64,000 nucleotides of DNA, from assembly GCA_019635535.1 (NCBI GenBank), contig JAHBZH010000001.1, positions 1,516,995 to 1,580,994 of the forward strand, in the 5' to 3' direction. Position 1 is the stretch's first letter, and every line of letters begins with the position of its first letter. This stretch comes from Sphingomonas sp. GTDB taxonomy: Bacteria > Pseudomonadota > Alphaproteobacteria > Sphingomonadales > Sphingomonadaceae. Shown here one piece after another: positions 1 through 7,856 of this stretch. Both the position numbers and the translations under genes were made by a program. The notes below the pieces were generated by a model, which saw only the letters and a list, made by a program, of their open reading frames with translations, was not told the origin of the DNA and did no database searches.

Positions 1-593
1 AGCACGGCCGCCTCGTTGAACAGGTCGGCCTCGCATTCCTCGGCGAAGCTGGTCGGCAGGATTCCCGCTCGGCCGCTGCCGATCGCGGCGGCGTAAGACA
101 GCGCCAGCGCCTGCGCGCCGCCGCTCGCGTCCTGCTCGACCGCGATCAGCCCGATCAGGCCGGCGCCGGCGAGATAGTCGTCGCGCAAGGCCGTGCCCGG
201 CCCCTTGGGCGCGGCGAGGAAGATGTCGAGATCGGGACGCGGCTGGATCAGGCCGAAGCGGATCGACAGGCCGTGCGCGAAGCCCAGAGCGGCGCCGAGC
301 TTCAGGTGCGGCGCCAGTTCCTCGGCATAGATGCGGCCATGATCCTCATCGGCGGCGAGCAGCATCGCCACGTCCGCCTGCGCGGCGGCCTCGGCTGACG
401 GCATGACGTCGAACCCGTCGGCCCGCGCCTGTTCGCGGCGCGTGGAGCCTTCGCGCAGGGCGACCGTCACGGCGACGCCGCTGTCCCGCAGGTTCAGCGC
501 CTGGGCGCGGCCCTGATTGCCGTAACCGACGACCGCCACCCGCCTGGCGCGAATGATCGAGAGATCGCAATCCTTATCGAACCAGGCCTGCAT
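1..593 (-). CDS. ilvC: Ketol-acid reductoisomerase, class I, divergent; 3' part lost at window edge
   Basis: KARI catalyses the NADPH-dependent isomeroreduction of acetolactate in branched-chain amino acid synthesis. The visible 197 residues hold the Rossmann motif GYGNQG (23-28), FAHGL with the catalytic-type His107, APKGPG (129-133) and EECEADLFNE, whose Asp190 and Glu194 match the family's Mg ligands. The protein is unusually divergent: GYGNQGRA replaces the usual GYGSQGHA, and several conserved positions around residues 80-125 differ. It may be a second KARI copy rather than the main one. The start is the ATG at 593, read MQAWFDKD. The stop lies outside the window. Confidence 0.88.
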   Translation of the reverse strand, partial: MQAWFDKDCDLSIIRARRVAVVGYGNQGRAQALNLRDSGVAVTVALREGSTRREQARADGFDVMPSAEAAAQADVAMLLAADEDHGRIYAEELAPHLKLGAALGFAHGLSIRFGLIQPRPDLDIFLAAPKGPGTALRDDYLAGAGLIGLIAVEQDASGGAQALALSYAAAIGSGRAGILPTSFAEECEADLFNEAAV

Positions 594-602
594 ATGCGCG
601 GC

Positions 603-1535
603 CTAGGTGAAGGACAGGGCTTCGACAAGCTCGGCCCGAACAATTGGGGTGTCGGGCGGGGCCATGAAACGCCGCCAGTCGGCCGGCGGCTGATGGCGGA
701 ACCAGGTATATTGGCGCTTGGCATATTGGCGGGTCGCGGCCTGCCCTGCCGCCAGCGCCTCGTCGTGGCCGAGATCGCCGCGCAGGAAGGCGGCGATCTC
801 CGGCACGCCGATCGCGCGCATCACCGGGGCGGACGGCGATAATTCTCGCTCTAGAAGCGAACGAACTTCCACAATCCCTTCTTCTGAAAAGATTTCTTTA
901 AAGCGCTTGTCGCAGCGCCGATGCAGCCAGTCGCGCGGGGGCAGCAGGATGAGGGGGCGCAATGCCACCTCCCCGCCGATCCCGCCGACCTTCTCGGTTT
1001 GCCAGTCCCGCAGGGTCCGGCCGGTCGATCGCACCACCTCCAGCGCCCGAGCGATGCGGGTGGTATCGCTCGGCCGGAGGCGCGCGGCCGCTTCCGGGTC
1101 CTCACGCGCCAGAGCGGCATGGGCGTCCGCCACGAGCAGCGCGCGGACCTCCGCGCGGATCGCGGGATCGATCTCGGGCACCGGCGCGATGCCGTCGAGC
1201 AGGGTGCGGATGTAGAGGCCGGTGCCGCCGGCGAGGATCGGCAGGCGTCCCTCGGCATGGACGGCGGCGATCTCGCGCCTGGCATCTCCGGCCCAATCGG
1301 CGGCGGAGCAGGTCTCCGCGCCGCTGCGATAGCCGTAGAGGCGATGCGGGGCGCGGCATTCGTCATCTTTCGATGGCCTGGCCGAAACGACTCGCAATTC
1401 CTTGTAAACCTGAGCGCTATCGGCGTTGATGATCGCCCCACCCGTCGCTTCGGCAAAGGCTAGGGCAAGCGCCGACTTGCCGCTGGCGGTCGGGCCTGCG
1501 ATGAGCGCGAGCGGCGGCTTTCCAGAGGACCCCAT
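603..1535 (-). CDS. miaA: tRNA dimethylallyltransferase MiaA
   Basis: MiaA prenylates A37 of tRNAs that read UNN codons, using dimethylallyl diphosphate. The P-loop GPTASGKS spans residues 14-21, NADSAQVY carries the family's catalytic-type Asp39, and GGTGLYIR follows near residue 105. The 310-aa length is normal. I chose the ATG at 1535 (MGSSGKPP), just before the P-loop; an ATG two codons upstream (1541) is possible. The start codon shares the bases CATG with the divergent serB start. The last dozen residues ([10 protein letters not shown]) are encoded by a dispersed repeat arm, so the native C-terminus was probably replaced. Confidence 0.93.
   Translation of the reverse strand: MGSSGKPPLALIAGPTASGKSALALAFAEATGGAIINADSAQVYKELRVVSARPSKDDECRAPHRLYGYRSGAETCSAADWAGDARREIAAVHAEGRLPILAGGTGLYIRTLLDGIAPVPEIDPAIRAEVRALLVADAHAALAREDPEAAARLRPSDTTRIARALEVVRSTGRTLRDWQTEKVGGIGGEVALRPLILLPPRDWLHRRCDKRFKEIFSEEGIVEVRSLLERELSPSAPVMRAIGVPEIAAFLRGDLGHDEALAAGQAATRQYAKRQYTWFRHQPPADWRRFMAPPDTPIVRAELVEALSFT
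609..641. repeat. Dispersed palindromic repeat arm inside the 3' end of miaA
   Basis: A single arm of the GAGCCTGTCGAAG-type repeat (here GGCTTCGACAAGCTCGGCC). It supplies the final codons of MiaA. Fuller copies lie at 9725-9809, 15155-15233 and 58400-58479. Confidence 0.85.
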
Positions 1536-2403
1536 GTTCATCGCGACCCTGATAGCAAAGGAGCGGCTGATGCGCGGCGATATTTCGGCCGCCCAGGACG
1601 CCGTGGGGGAGGTGCGTGGTTTTGCGTGGCTCGACGAGGGCCAGGCGGGGGATCTCGCGTTCGGCGGCGATCCCGGCGCGGCGCGGCGGGCGCTGGAGGG
1701 GCTGATCGGGGGCGTGGACGTGATCGTCCAGCCCGCCGCCCGGCGCCGCAAGCGGCTGATCGTCGCCGACATGGATTCGACGATGATCACCGTCGAGTGC
1801 ATCGACGAGCTGGCCGATTATGCAGGGCTGAAGGCCGAGGTCGCCGAAGTGACCGAGCGGGCGATGCGCGGCGAGCTGGATTTCGCGGCGGCGCTGGACG
1901 CGCGGGTGGCGCTGCTCAAGGGGATGGACGCGGCGGTGATCGACCGCTGCCGGACCGAGCGGGTGCGGCTGATGCCCGGCGCGCGGACTTTGGTGCGGAC
2001 GATGAAAGCCAATGGGGCGCATGCGCTGCTTGTCTCCGGCGGCTTCACCCGCTTCGCCGGGCCGGTGGCGGAAGAAATCGGTTTCGACGAGGCCATCGCC
2101 AATGTGCTGGAGATCGACGGGGATCGGCTGGCGGGGACGGTGACCCGCCCGATCGTCGGCGCGGCGGCGAAGCGCGAGGCGCTGATCGGGACGGCGGTCA
2201 GGCTCGGCCTCGCGCCGGAAGAGAGTCTGGCGGTCGGCGACGGGGCCAACGACATTCCGATGATCGAGGCGGCGGGGCTGGGCGTCGCCTATCGCGCGAA
2301 GCCAGTGGTGGCGGCGGCGGCGGATGCGCGGATCGAAGCGAACGACCTCACCGCCCTGCTCTACACGCAGGGCTATGCCCGCAAGGATTGGGTGGAGGGT
2401 TAG
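1534..2403 (+). CDS. serB: Phosphoserine phosphatase SerB
   Basis: A HAD-superfamily phosphatase for the last step of serine synthesis. Motif I is DMDST at 79-83 (nucleophile Asp79, acid Asp81), motif II is VSGGF at 167-171, and the metal-binding GDGAND is at 235-240. The length of 289 aa is usual, with a short N-terminal regulatory-like part. The start ATG at 1534 shares CATG with the miaA start on the other strand, so the two 5' transcripts must overlap. The stop overlaps the convergent PilZ-like gene by 3 nt. Confidence 0.94.
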   Translation: MFIATLIAKERLMRGDISAAQDAVGEVRGFAWLDEGQAGDLAFGGDPGAARRALEGLIGGVDVIVQPAARRRKRLIVADMDSTMITVECIDELADYAGLKAEVAEVTERAMRGELDFAAALDARVALLKGMDAAVIDRCRTERVRLMPGARTLVRTMKANGAHALLVSGGFTRFAGPVAEEIGFDEAIANVLEIDGDRLAGTVTRPIVGAAAKREALIGTAVRLGLAPEESLAVGDGANDIPMIEAAGLGVAYRAKPVVAAAADARIEANDLTALLYTQGYARKDWVEG

Positions 2404-2717
2404 CCCGGCCGGCTCATGTCGGCGGCGATGGCGGCCAAGGCGAAGGCGACGGAGCGTTCGCCATAGTCGAAACCGAGCGCGACGCCGTCATCGCCGACGG
2501 CGCGGACCCGGGCGGCGATCGTGCCGGCGTCGGGATGCCTGAGCTCCACGGTGACGCCGATCAGCGGGCGGGCGGAGGTTTCCAGCGTGGCGCCGGTCGC
2601 GGTGATCTCGCGCAGCGCCGCCGGCGCGGCCTGATCGGCGACCAGCACGCACATCCGCCGCCGCCGCCAGCGCGACGCCATGCCCCTGCGATCGTCGAGA
2701 TCGACTGCCTGCCCCAT
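2400..2717 (-). CDS. PilZ-like domain protein
   Basis: A 105-aa protein built like a stand-alone PilZ domain: a basic RWRRRRMCVLVAD stretch near residues 16-28, then beta-rich sequence ending GVALGFDYGE. In true PilZ proteins RxxxR plus D/NxSxxG bind cyclic di-GMP. Here the second box is degenerate (ITATGATLET), so ligand binding is doubtful. The start is the ATG at 2717; longer readings upstream are GC-rich shadow. It converges on serB with a 3-nt overlap. Confidence 0.65.
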   Translation of the reverse strand: MGQAVDLDDRRGMASRWRRRRMCVLVADQAAPAALREITATGATLETSARPLIGVTVELRHPDAGTIAARVRAVGDDGVALGFDYGERSVAFALAAIAADMSRPG

Positions 2718-2784
2718 CTTCCCGTCCCTTGTTCTTGAAGGACGGTCATAACGGGGCCGCGCAAAGAAACGGTTAAACGACCTC

Positions 2785-3774
2785 CTACGGCGCGACCGGG
2801 AAGCAGGCCTGGCGCGCGGCGGCGCAGGCGCGGGTCGCGGCGGCACGATCGGCGAGCGGGCCGGCCTGGAGCCGGAAGACGGCGCCAGCGCGCACGATTT
2901 GCGGCTGAAGGCCGGGCAGGCGTCCGACAATGCCACTCCACGCGGCACGGGCATTGGCCTCGCTGGCGAACGCGCCGAGCTGGATGCGCCAGCGGCCGCC
3001 GGCGCTCGCCAGCGTCGCGCCAGGCGCGGGCGGACGCGCCACGGGCGCTCCAGGGCGGGGCGCAGGCGGTGCCGGCTCCGGCGGATTGGCGGCAGCCGAA
3101 GGCGGCAGCGCGGTCGGCGCGACGCTCGGCTGCCGCGCGGGCGGCGGCGGCACGGCTTCGGCCAGGGCGACGGCGGGCGGCGATGCCTGGCGCGCCATCG
3201 CTTCGGCCATCTCCCGGCCGCGCGCGACATCCTCCGACGCGATGTGCCGCTCCATCTCGACGAGCTGGGTGACGGCGGGGGCGAGGCCCTGGGCGGCGGC
3301 GCGGCTCATCATCGCATAGGCGCGCACCCAGTCGCGCGGGGCGAGATCGCCGTTGAAGAGCGCGGTGCCGTAGACATATTGCGCGCGCGGATCGCCGGCC
3401 TCGGCGCCGCGCTGGATGAACGGCATCGCCTCGGTGCGGCGGCCATTCTGGAACAGGATCACGCCGTACATGGCCTGCGCCTCCATATGGCCGGAGCGCG
3501 CGGCGCGCTCATACCATTGCTCGGCGAGGGTCAGATTTTGCGGCACGCCCCGGCCAAGCCGATAGGCATGGCCCAGATTGAACTGCGCATCGGCATCGCC
3601 GCGATCGGCCAGCGGGCGCCAGTTGCGCACCGCCGTGTCATAGTCGCCGGCCTGCCAGGCCGTGAAGCCGGCCTCGACGCTGGGGCCGACAAGGCCCTGT
3701 TGCGCGGCCAGGGGCGCGGCGAGCGCCATGGCGGCCACGATGGACAGGCTCGCTCGGCCGAAACGGATCGTCAT
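2785..3774 (-). CDS. Exported Sel1-repeat / SPOR-domain protein
   Basis: A 329-aa protein with a signal peptide (about 1-24, ending ALAAPLAAQQ). Sel1/TPR-type helical repeats follow at about 40-165 (NLGHAYRLGRGVPQNLTLAE, QAMYGVILFQNG, QYVYGTALFNGD). A Pro/Ala-rich linker covers about 205-255, and a C-terminal SPOR domain (WRIQLGAFASEANARAAW) about 260-327. SPOR domains bind denuded peptidoglycan, so a periplasmic cell-wall role is likely, but the exact role is unknown. It is divergent from the parA-like gene, which sits in an operon with another SPOR protein. Confidence 0.85.
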   Translation of the reverse strand: MTIRFGRASLSIVAAMALAAPLAAQQGLVGPSVEAGFTAWQAGDYDTAVRNWRPLADRGDADAQFNLGHAYRLGRGVPQNLTLAEQWYERAARSGHMEAQAMYGVILFQNGRRTEAMPFIQRGAEAGDPRAQYVYGTALFNGDLAPRDWVRAYAMMSRAAAQGLAPAVTQLVEMERHIASEDVARGREMAEAMARQASPPAVALAEAVPPPPARQPSVAPTALPPSAAANPPEPAPPAPRPGAPVARPPAPGATLASAGGRWRIQLGAFASEANARAAWSGIVGRLPGLQPQIVRAGAVFRLQAGPLADRAAATRACAAARQACFPVAP

Positions 3775-3855
3775 TGTTCATCTCCACCGGACAACGGCTT
3801 CGCTCTAGCGGCGAATGTTTAATGGCGCTTTAGCATCGAAATCAGCGGTTTGCCT

Positions 3856-3869
3856 ATGCGTCGACGCAT
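3856..3869. promoter_or_regulatory. Perfect 14-bp palindrome in the parA divergent promoter region
   Basis: ATGCGTCGACGCAT reads identically on both strands. It lies 98 bp before the parA-like start and 82 bp before the divergent SPOR gene. It is a candidate operator or partition-type site; no known consensus is claimed. Confidence 0.45.
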
Positions 3870-3966
3870 CCGGAACGGTGCCGAACCCTGCCACGATGTT
3901 AACCGGATTTTAGCTTCGACGGCGCAAACCCGGCCTCCACGTGGGGAACCATCAAGGGATAATTGC

Positions 3967-4686
3967 ATGCGCGTTCTGGCTCTTTCCTCGCAGAAGGGCG
4001 GATCGGGTAAGACCACCCTTTCCGGCCATCTCGCCGTCCAGGCGCAGCGCGCCGGCTACGGCCCCGTCTGCCTGATCGACATCGACCCGCAAGGCTCGCT
4101 CGCCGACTGGTGGAACGAACGCGAGGACGACATGCCCGCCTTCGCCCAGACCACGGTGGCGCGTCTCGGCGCGGACCTCGAGGTGCTGCGCCAGCAGGGC
4201 TTCCGCCTCGCCGTGGTTGATACCCCGCCTGCGATCACGATGGCGATCCAGAGCGTCATCCAGGTCGCCGAGCTGGTTGTCATTCCGACCAGGCCCTCCC
4301 CGCACGACCTGCGCGCTGTCGGCGCCACGGTCGATCTGTGCGAGCGCGCCGGCAAGCCGCTCATCTTTGTCGTCAACGCGGCGACGCCCAAGGCGAAGAT
4401 CACCTTCGAGGCGGCGATTGCGCTGTCGCAGCACGGCACGGTCGCCCCGGTCACGCTCCACCACCGCACCGATTTCGCCGCCTCGATGATCGACGGCCGC
4501 ACCGTGATGGAGGTCGATCCGAACGGCAAATCGGCCCGCGAGGTGGTCGAGCTCTGGGACTATGTCGCCGACCGGCTCGAGAAGAATTTCCGCCGGACCG
4601 TCTTTTCCGCGCCCGGCGGCCCGGTGCCGCATCCGGCCGCACAACGTCCCGCGCCCGGCTTCGGCCGCCGCGTGATGGGCCAGTGA
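3967..4686 (+). CDS. ParA/MinD-family ATPase
   Basis: A deviant-Walker ATPase of 239 aa. The P-loop is QKGGSGKTT (9-17) with the signature lysine of the ParA class. The A' motif is DIDPQG (38-43) and VVDTPP lies near 84. Such ATPases dimerise on ATP and position DNA or protein cargo. I used the ATG at 3967; the in-frame upstream extension is non-coding in character. The gene lies 14 nt before an RHH-like protein and is likely co-transcribed with it and the TPR/SPOR gene. Since no parB or parS is seen, the cargo is unknown and plasmid-type partitioning is not implied. Confidence 0.88.
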   Translation: MRVLALSSQKGGSGKTTLSGHLAVQAQRAGYGPVCLIDIDPQGSLADWWNEREDDMPAFAQTTVARLGADLEVLRQQGFRLAVVDTPPAITMAIQSVIQVAELVVIPTRPSPHDLRAVGATVDLCERAGKPLIFVVNAATPKAKITFEAAIALSQHGTVAPVTLHHRTDFAASMIDGRTVMEVDPNGKSAREVVELWDYVADRLEKNFRRTVFSAPGGPVPHPAAQRPAPGFGRRVMGQ

Positions 4687-4700
4687 CGGAGGGCGCGCAC

Positions 4701-5249
4701 ATGAACGAAGCTCGCCCCTACGCCTCGCTCTCCTCGGGGCTGCTGGCCCGCAAGGGCGCCGCCAAGCCGGCGATGCGTCCGCAAGGCTATACCGGTTTCG
4801 AGGATCTCGGCTGGAACGACATGGGTCCGGCCGAGGCGCAGGTCGCCGATTTCGGCCCGGAACATGTGCCGAGCTCGATCTCGGCGCTGACTCCGTTGCC
4901 CAAGGGCGATGAGCCCGCGGTCGCCGCGCAGCAGCGCGCCATCGCCGAGCATTTCGACGCCGAGGACGATGCCGGATTTGCCGAGGTGGAAGCGCCCGTC
5001 GCGCCCGCGCCGCGCAAGGCCAAGGTGCTGGCGCTGCCCAAGCGACCCGCCGTGGCTCCCGCCGGCAAGAAGGCCGCCTTCACGCTTCGCCTCGATGCGG
5101 AGCGCCATCTCAAGCTGCGGCTCGCCTGCGCGGTCACCGGCCGTTCGGCGCAGCAGCTCGTCATCGGCGCGCTCGACGACTTTCTGGCCTCGCTGCCGGA
5201 AGTCGATGCGCTCGCCGGGCAGGTTCCCGCCAAAGCCAAGCGCAACTGA
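4701..5249 (+). CDS. ParA-partner protein with C-terminal ribbon-helix-helix-like segment
   Basis: A 182-aa protein of unknown function. Residues 1-120 are low-complexity and acidic, with no recognised domain. Residues about 125-170 (AAFTLRLDAERHLKLRLACA, then a second helix SAQQLVIGALDDFL) look like a ribbon-helix-helix unit, as in small partner proteins of ParA ATPases. The position immediately after the ATPase supports a partner role. This is inference from layout and fold pattern. Confidence 0.72.
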   Translation: MNEARPYASLSSGLLARKGAAKPAMRPQGYTGFEDLGWNDMGPAEAQVADFGPEHVPSSISALTPLPKGDEPAVAAQQRAIAEHFDAEDDAGFAEVEAPVAPAPRKAKVLALPKRPAVAPAGKKAAFTLRLDAERHLKLRLACAVTGRSAQQLVIGALDDFLASLPEVDALAGQVPAKAKRN

Positions 5250-5271
5250 CGTAACCGGAAGGATCGACGCG

Positions 5272-6702
5272 ATGAGCAGGATCGCCTTCAAGATCGCCGC
5301 CTCGACGATGATCGTCAGCCTGACGATGACCTCCGGCACGGCCCTGTCCGGCCAGATACGTGGCCGTCCGGCCAGCGCGCCGGCCGACCGCGAGGCCGCC
5401 CGCGCCCATGAGCAAGGCGCCCGCGCGCTGCGCGAGAACCGGCTCGAGGACGCGCGCGAGGCGCTGGAGCGGGCAGTCGCCGCCGCGCCGCGCGACGCCG
5501 GCTATCGCCTGCTGCTCGCCGACATCTACCTCAAGGCCGGCCGCTTCGATTCGGCCCGCGCGACCTATGCCGACGTGCTGGAGCTCGATCCGTCGAACCG
5601 GCGCGCGGGGATGAGCTTCGCGCTGACCCAGATCGCTCTCGGCCGTCCCGCCGCCGCAGTGGCGCAGCTCGACCATCTCGGCGGCATCGCCTCCGACGCC
5701 GATCGCGGCCTCGCTTATGCGCTGGCCGGCCATCCCGAGCGCGGCCTCGCTTTGCTCGAGCCGCTGGCGCGCAGCCAGATGGCGACGCCCCGCGCGCGCC
5801 AGAATCTGGCGCTGGCGCATGCCCTGGCCGGCGACTGGCGCCGCGCCCGCGCGATCGCCGCGCAGGACATTTCGCCCGCCGACGTCGAGGCGCGGATGAC
5901 GCAATGGGCGGCGCTCGCCCGGCCCGATGCGGGCATGACCCGGATCGCCGGCCTGCTCGGCGTCACCCCGGTCGCGTCCGATCCGGGCCAGCCGGTCCGG
6001 CTCGCTCTGTCCCGCCTGGCACCGGCGCCCGTGCAGGTCGCCGAAGCGGCGCCCGTCGTCGCGCCGCTGGTCAATCCGGGCGCCGCGCCCCGCCAGGTGA
6101 TCGCGCTCGCGCCCGCCGCGCCGGCCTATCCTCAGGCGCCGGCCCCGGCCGCCAGTGGCGATTCCGACTGGGGCCTGCCCGCCGAAGCCCCCGTCCGGGT
6201 GGCCGAAGCGCCCTCCTATTATCTGCCCGTGCCGCAGCCGGAACCCGAAGCGCCGAGCGCCCGCGAGGTCCGGCAGGCGCTGGCCGTCCAGACGCTGAAC
6301 CGGCCGAGCCCGGCAGTCGTGCCGGCCGCCGCCGTCTCCTTGCCGCCCGCGCCCCGCTTCAACCGCGCCGCGCCGCGCGTCGCGCAGGTCCGCGCCGGCG
6401 ACAGCCGCTATGTCGTCCAGCTCGGCGCCTTCTCGAACGAGGCCAATGCCGAGCGCGCCTGGGTGGAGACGCAGGGCCGCCATGGCCTGACCCCCTACGC
6501 GCCGCTCACCGTCACGATCGACCACCAGGGCCGCACCCTGCACCGCGTCGCCGTCGCCGGCTTCGCGAGCGAGGCCGATGCGCGCCGCCTGTGCGGATCG
6601 ATCCAGGCGCAGGGCGGCGAATGCTTCGTGCGCGAAAATGCCGGCGACGCCGCGATCCGCTGGGCCGCCCGCTACGCCAGCGAGACAACGCGCAACGCCT
6701 GA
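5272..6702 (+). CDS. Exported TPR / SPOR-domain protein
   Basis: A 476-aa protein. It has an N-terminal signal sequence (about 1-27), TPR helices at about 38-110 (AHEQGARALRENRLEDAREA, LLLADIYLKAGRFDSARATY), more repeats to about 220, a long Pro/Ala linker (about 245-385) and a C-terminal SPOR domain (YVVQLGAFSNEANAERAW, about 385-455). It is the third gene of the ParA operon. It resembles the divergent Sel1/SPOR protein in architecture, so this locus holds two periplasmic glycan-binding candidates around a ParA-type ATPase. Confidence 0.83.
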   Translation: MSRIAFKIAASTMIVSLTMTSGTALSGQIRGRPASAPADREAARAHEQGARALRENRLEDAREALERAVAAAPRDAGYRLLLADIYLKAGRFDSARATYADVLELDPSNRRAGMSFALTQIALGRPAAAVAQLDHLGGIASDADRGLAYALAGHPERGLALLEPLARSQMATPRARQNLALAHALAGDWRRARAIAAQDISPADVEARMTQWAALARPDAGMTRIAGLLGVTPVASDPGQPVRLALSRLAPAPVQVAEAAPVVAPLVNPGAAPRQVIALAPAAPAYPQAPAPAASGDSDWGLPAEAPVRVAEAPSYYLPVPQPEPEAPSAREVRQALAVQTLNRPSPAVVPAAAVSLPPAPRFNRAAPRVAQVRAGDSRYVVQLGAFSNEANAERAWVETQGRHGLTPYAPLTVTIDHQGRTLHRVAVAGFASEADARRLCGSIQAQGGECFVRENAGDAAIRWAARYASETTRNA

Positions 6703-6734
6703 GCTTTCGGGAGCCTCAACCCTCCCTCTGGAAG

Positions 6735-6768
6735 GGCGGCCGGCGGCCAAGGCCGGCCGCCCTTTTTC
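6735..6768 (+). terminator. Rho-independent terminator of the parA-like operon
   Basis: An 11-bp perfect stem, GGGCGGCCGGC pairing with GCCGGCCGCCC, with a 7-nt loop, followed at once by TTTTT. It lies 33 nt after the TPR/SPOR stop codon. Confidence 0.92.
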
Positions 6769-6848
6769 ATGGCGGCGATTCGCGATTTGGCGGCGAGAGG
6801 CGAAAGCGAAGGATTCGCCGCCAAACCACCCCGATTCGGCGCGCGGAA

Positions 6849-6990
6849 GTTGACGAAGTTGACGCCACGTGCGGGGGCATCGCCCCCAGCCCGGCGGGCC
6901 GAAGGGCTCCAAAGAGCCGCTCCGGCGCGAAAGGGCGACAGACTCGGGCATGCCGGGAGAGTGACAGAGCTTTTCCTACATTGGAAGCGG
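6849..6990 (+). repeat. Upstream element of orphan unit A
   Basis: One of three related elements in the window. It begins with GTTGACGAAGTTGAC, holds CAAAGAGCC in the middle, and ends with GTGACAGAG followed by TTTTCCTACATTGGAAGCGG. The end block is identical to the copy at 59294-59436 except for one base. It points toward the gene at 7049 with a 58-nt gap. The rest of 6703-7048 holds the operon terminator and nothing else I recognise. Confidence 0.8.
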
Positions 6991-7048
6991 ATGCCGAGGC
7001 GTCTTTTTTCGATCCATTGCGAACATTGCCGGCACATGCAATTTTCGG

Positions 7049-7690
7049 ATGATGAAGCATTCGGCGCGCGCGGTCATGGTGCTTGCTTGCTTGCTCTGCT
7101 CGACCACGGCCGGGTCCGTGTTGGCTGGGCAGCAAACAGTTCGCGTTCCTGTTGCTCCGCCGCGCCTCGTCATCGTGCAAGAAGGCGAGCGGGAACCGAA
7201 CTGGAGGGAGACACCGGTTGCTCCGCCGAACGAGATCATATTGGCCGATCCTGACGGAAACGGGATGCTGGGAGTGTCACCGTCGGATGGCATTCATGAG
7301 GCCGCTGAAGCTCTCGCCGCAGCGCTGCCCCCGGACTATCTCGCCAAGCTGATGCAAGACCATGGATATGAGCCGCGCCGCTCGACCGATTCGGACGATG
7401 CCAGCGAACGGGACGATCTGCGGCAAAGCGATCTGGCCGACTACCTGTTTGACGTATGGGTATTCCGCGCGCCCCACAGCCGACTGGCTCGGGAGTTTAG
7501 CTGTCTCAGTCCGGGTGAGCGCGGCATTACCCCATTCCTGGCGCTTCTGACCGGGCGTCTGTTCTACGTTAATGATGGCGCTTACCTCAGGGTCTCACCG
7601 GGGCGGGCGACGTCGCTTCCCCATGCCGCTTACATCGCCGCCAACGTCGCGACCCACGCATGTCAGCGGCTTGTCGAGGAAGCGCGATAG
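7049..7690 (+). CDS. Orphan secreted protein of unknown function (unit A)
   Basis: A 213-aa protein I do not recognise. It starts with a clear signal peptide (MKHSARAVMVLACLLCSTTA, cleavage near AGSVLA) and has no transmembrane segment after it. The mature part is acidic in the middle (RRSTDSDDASERDD) and ends with two cysteines apart (SCLSP, THACQ). Base use is less GC-biased than in neighbouring genes, suggesting transfer. It is flanked by the repeat element at 6849-6990 and the motif at 7724-7753. Start is ATG 7049 or 7052. Confidence 0.7.
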   Translation: MMKHSARAVMVLACLLCSTTAGSVLAGQQTVRVPVAPPRLVIVQEGEREPNWRETPVAPPNEIILADPDGNGMLGVSPSDGIHEAAEALAAALPPDYLAKLMQDHGYEPRRSTDSDDASERDDLRQSDLADYLFDVWVFRAPHSRLAREFSCLSPGERGITPFLALLTGRLFYVNDGAYLRVSPGRATSLPHAAYIAANVATHACQRLVEEAR

Positions 7691-7723
7691 ACCGCGACCC
7701 GATAGACGTGCTCGTGAATGTGC

Positions 7724-7753
7724 AACGTCGGCTTTCCACGCATAACGGACATC
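7724..7753 (+). repeat. Downstream motif of orphan unit A
   Basis: Contains GCTTTCCACGCATAACGGAC. It closely matches motifs just after the other two orphan genes (48628-48657 on the minus strand, 59966-59995). The ends are weakly self-complementary (GTC.G / CGGAC). Confidence 0.68.
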
Positions 7754-7856
7754 CCGCCTTGCCGGTTGCCCGGCTTGCCACCATCCCGGCGCCAAACTAT
7801 CCCCGGTCTCCTTAGCCCCGGGTTCCGGTCCCGCGGACATCACCAGCGAAGACCCA

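Noticed and set aside
3967..5249. The ParA pair as a plasmid partition system
   Set aside because: No ParB, no iterated parS sites and no replication gene; the surrounding genes are chromosomal housekeeping genes.
6849..7753. Unit A as an integron gene cassette
   Set aside because: The downstream motif does not show the attC core (GTTRRRY with paired inner boxes) and the units are scattered singly, not in array. No integrase is in the window.
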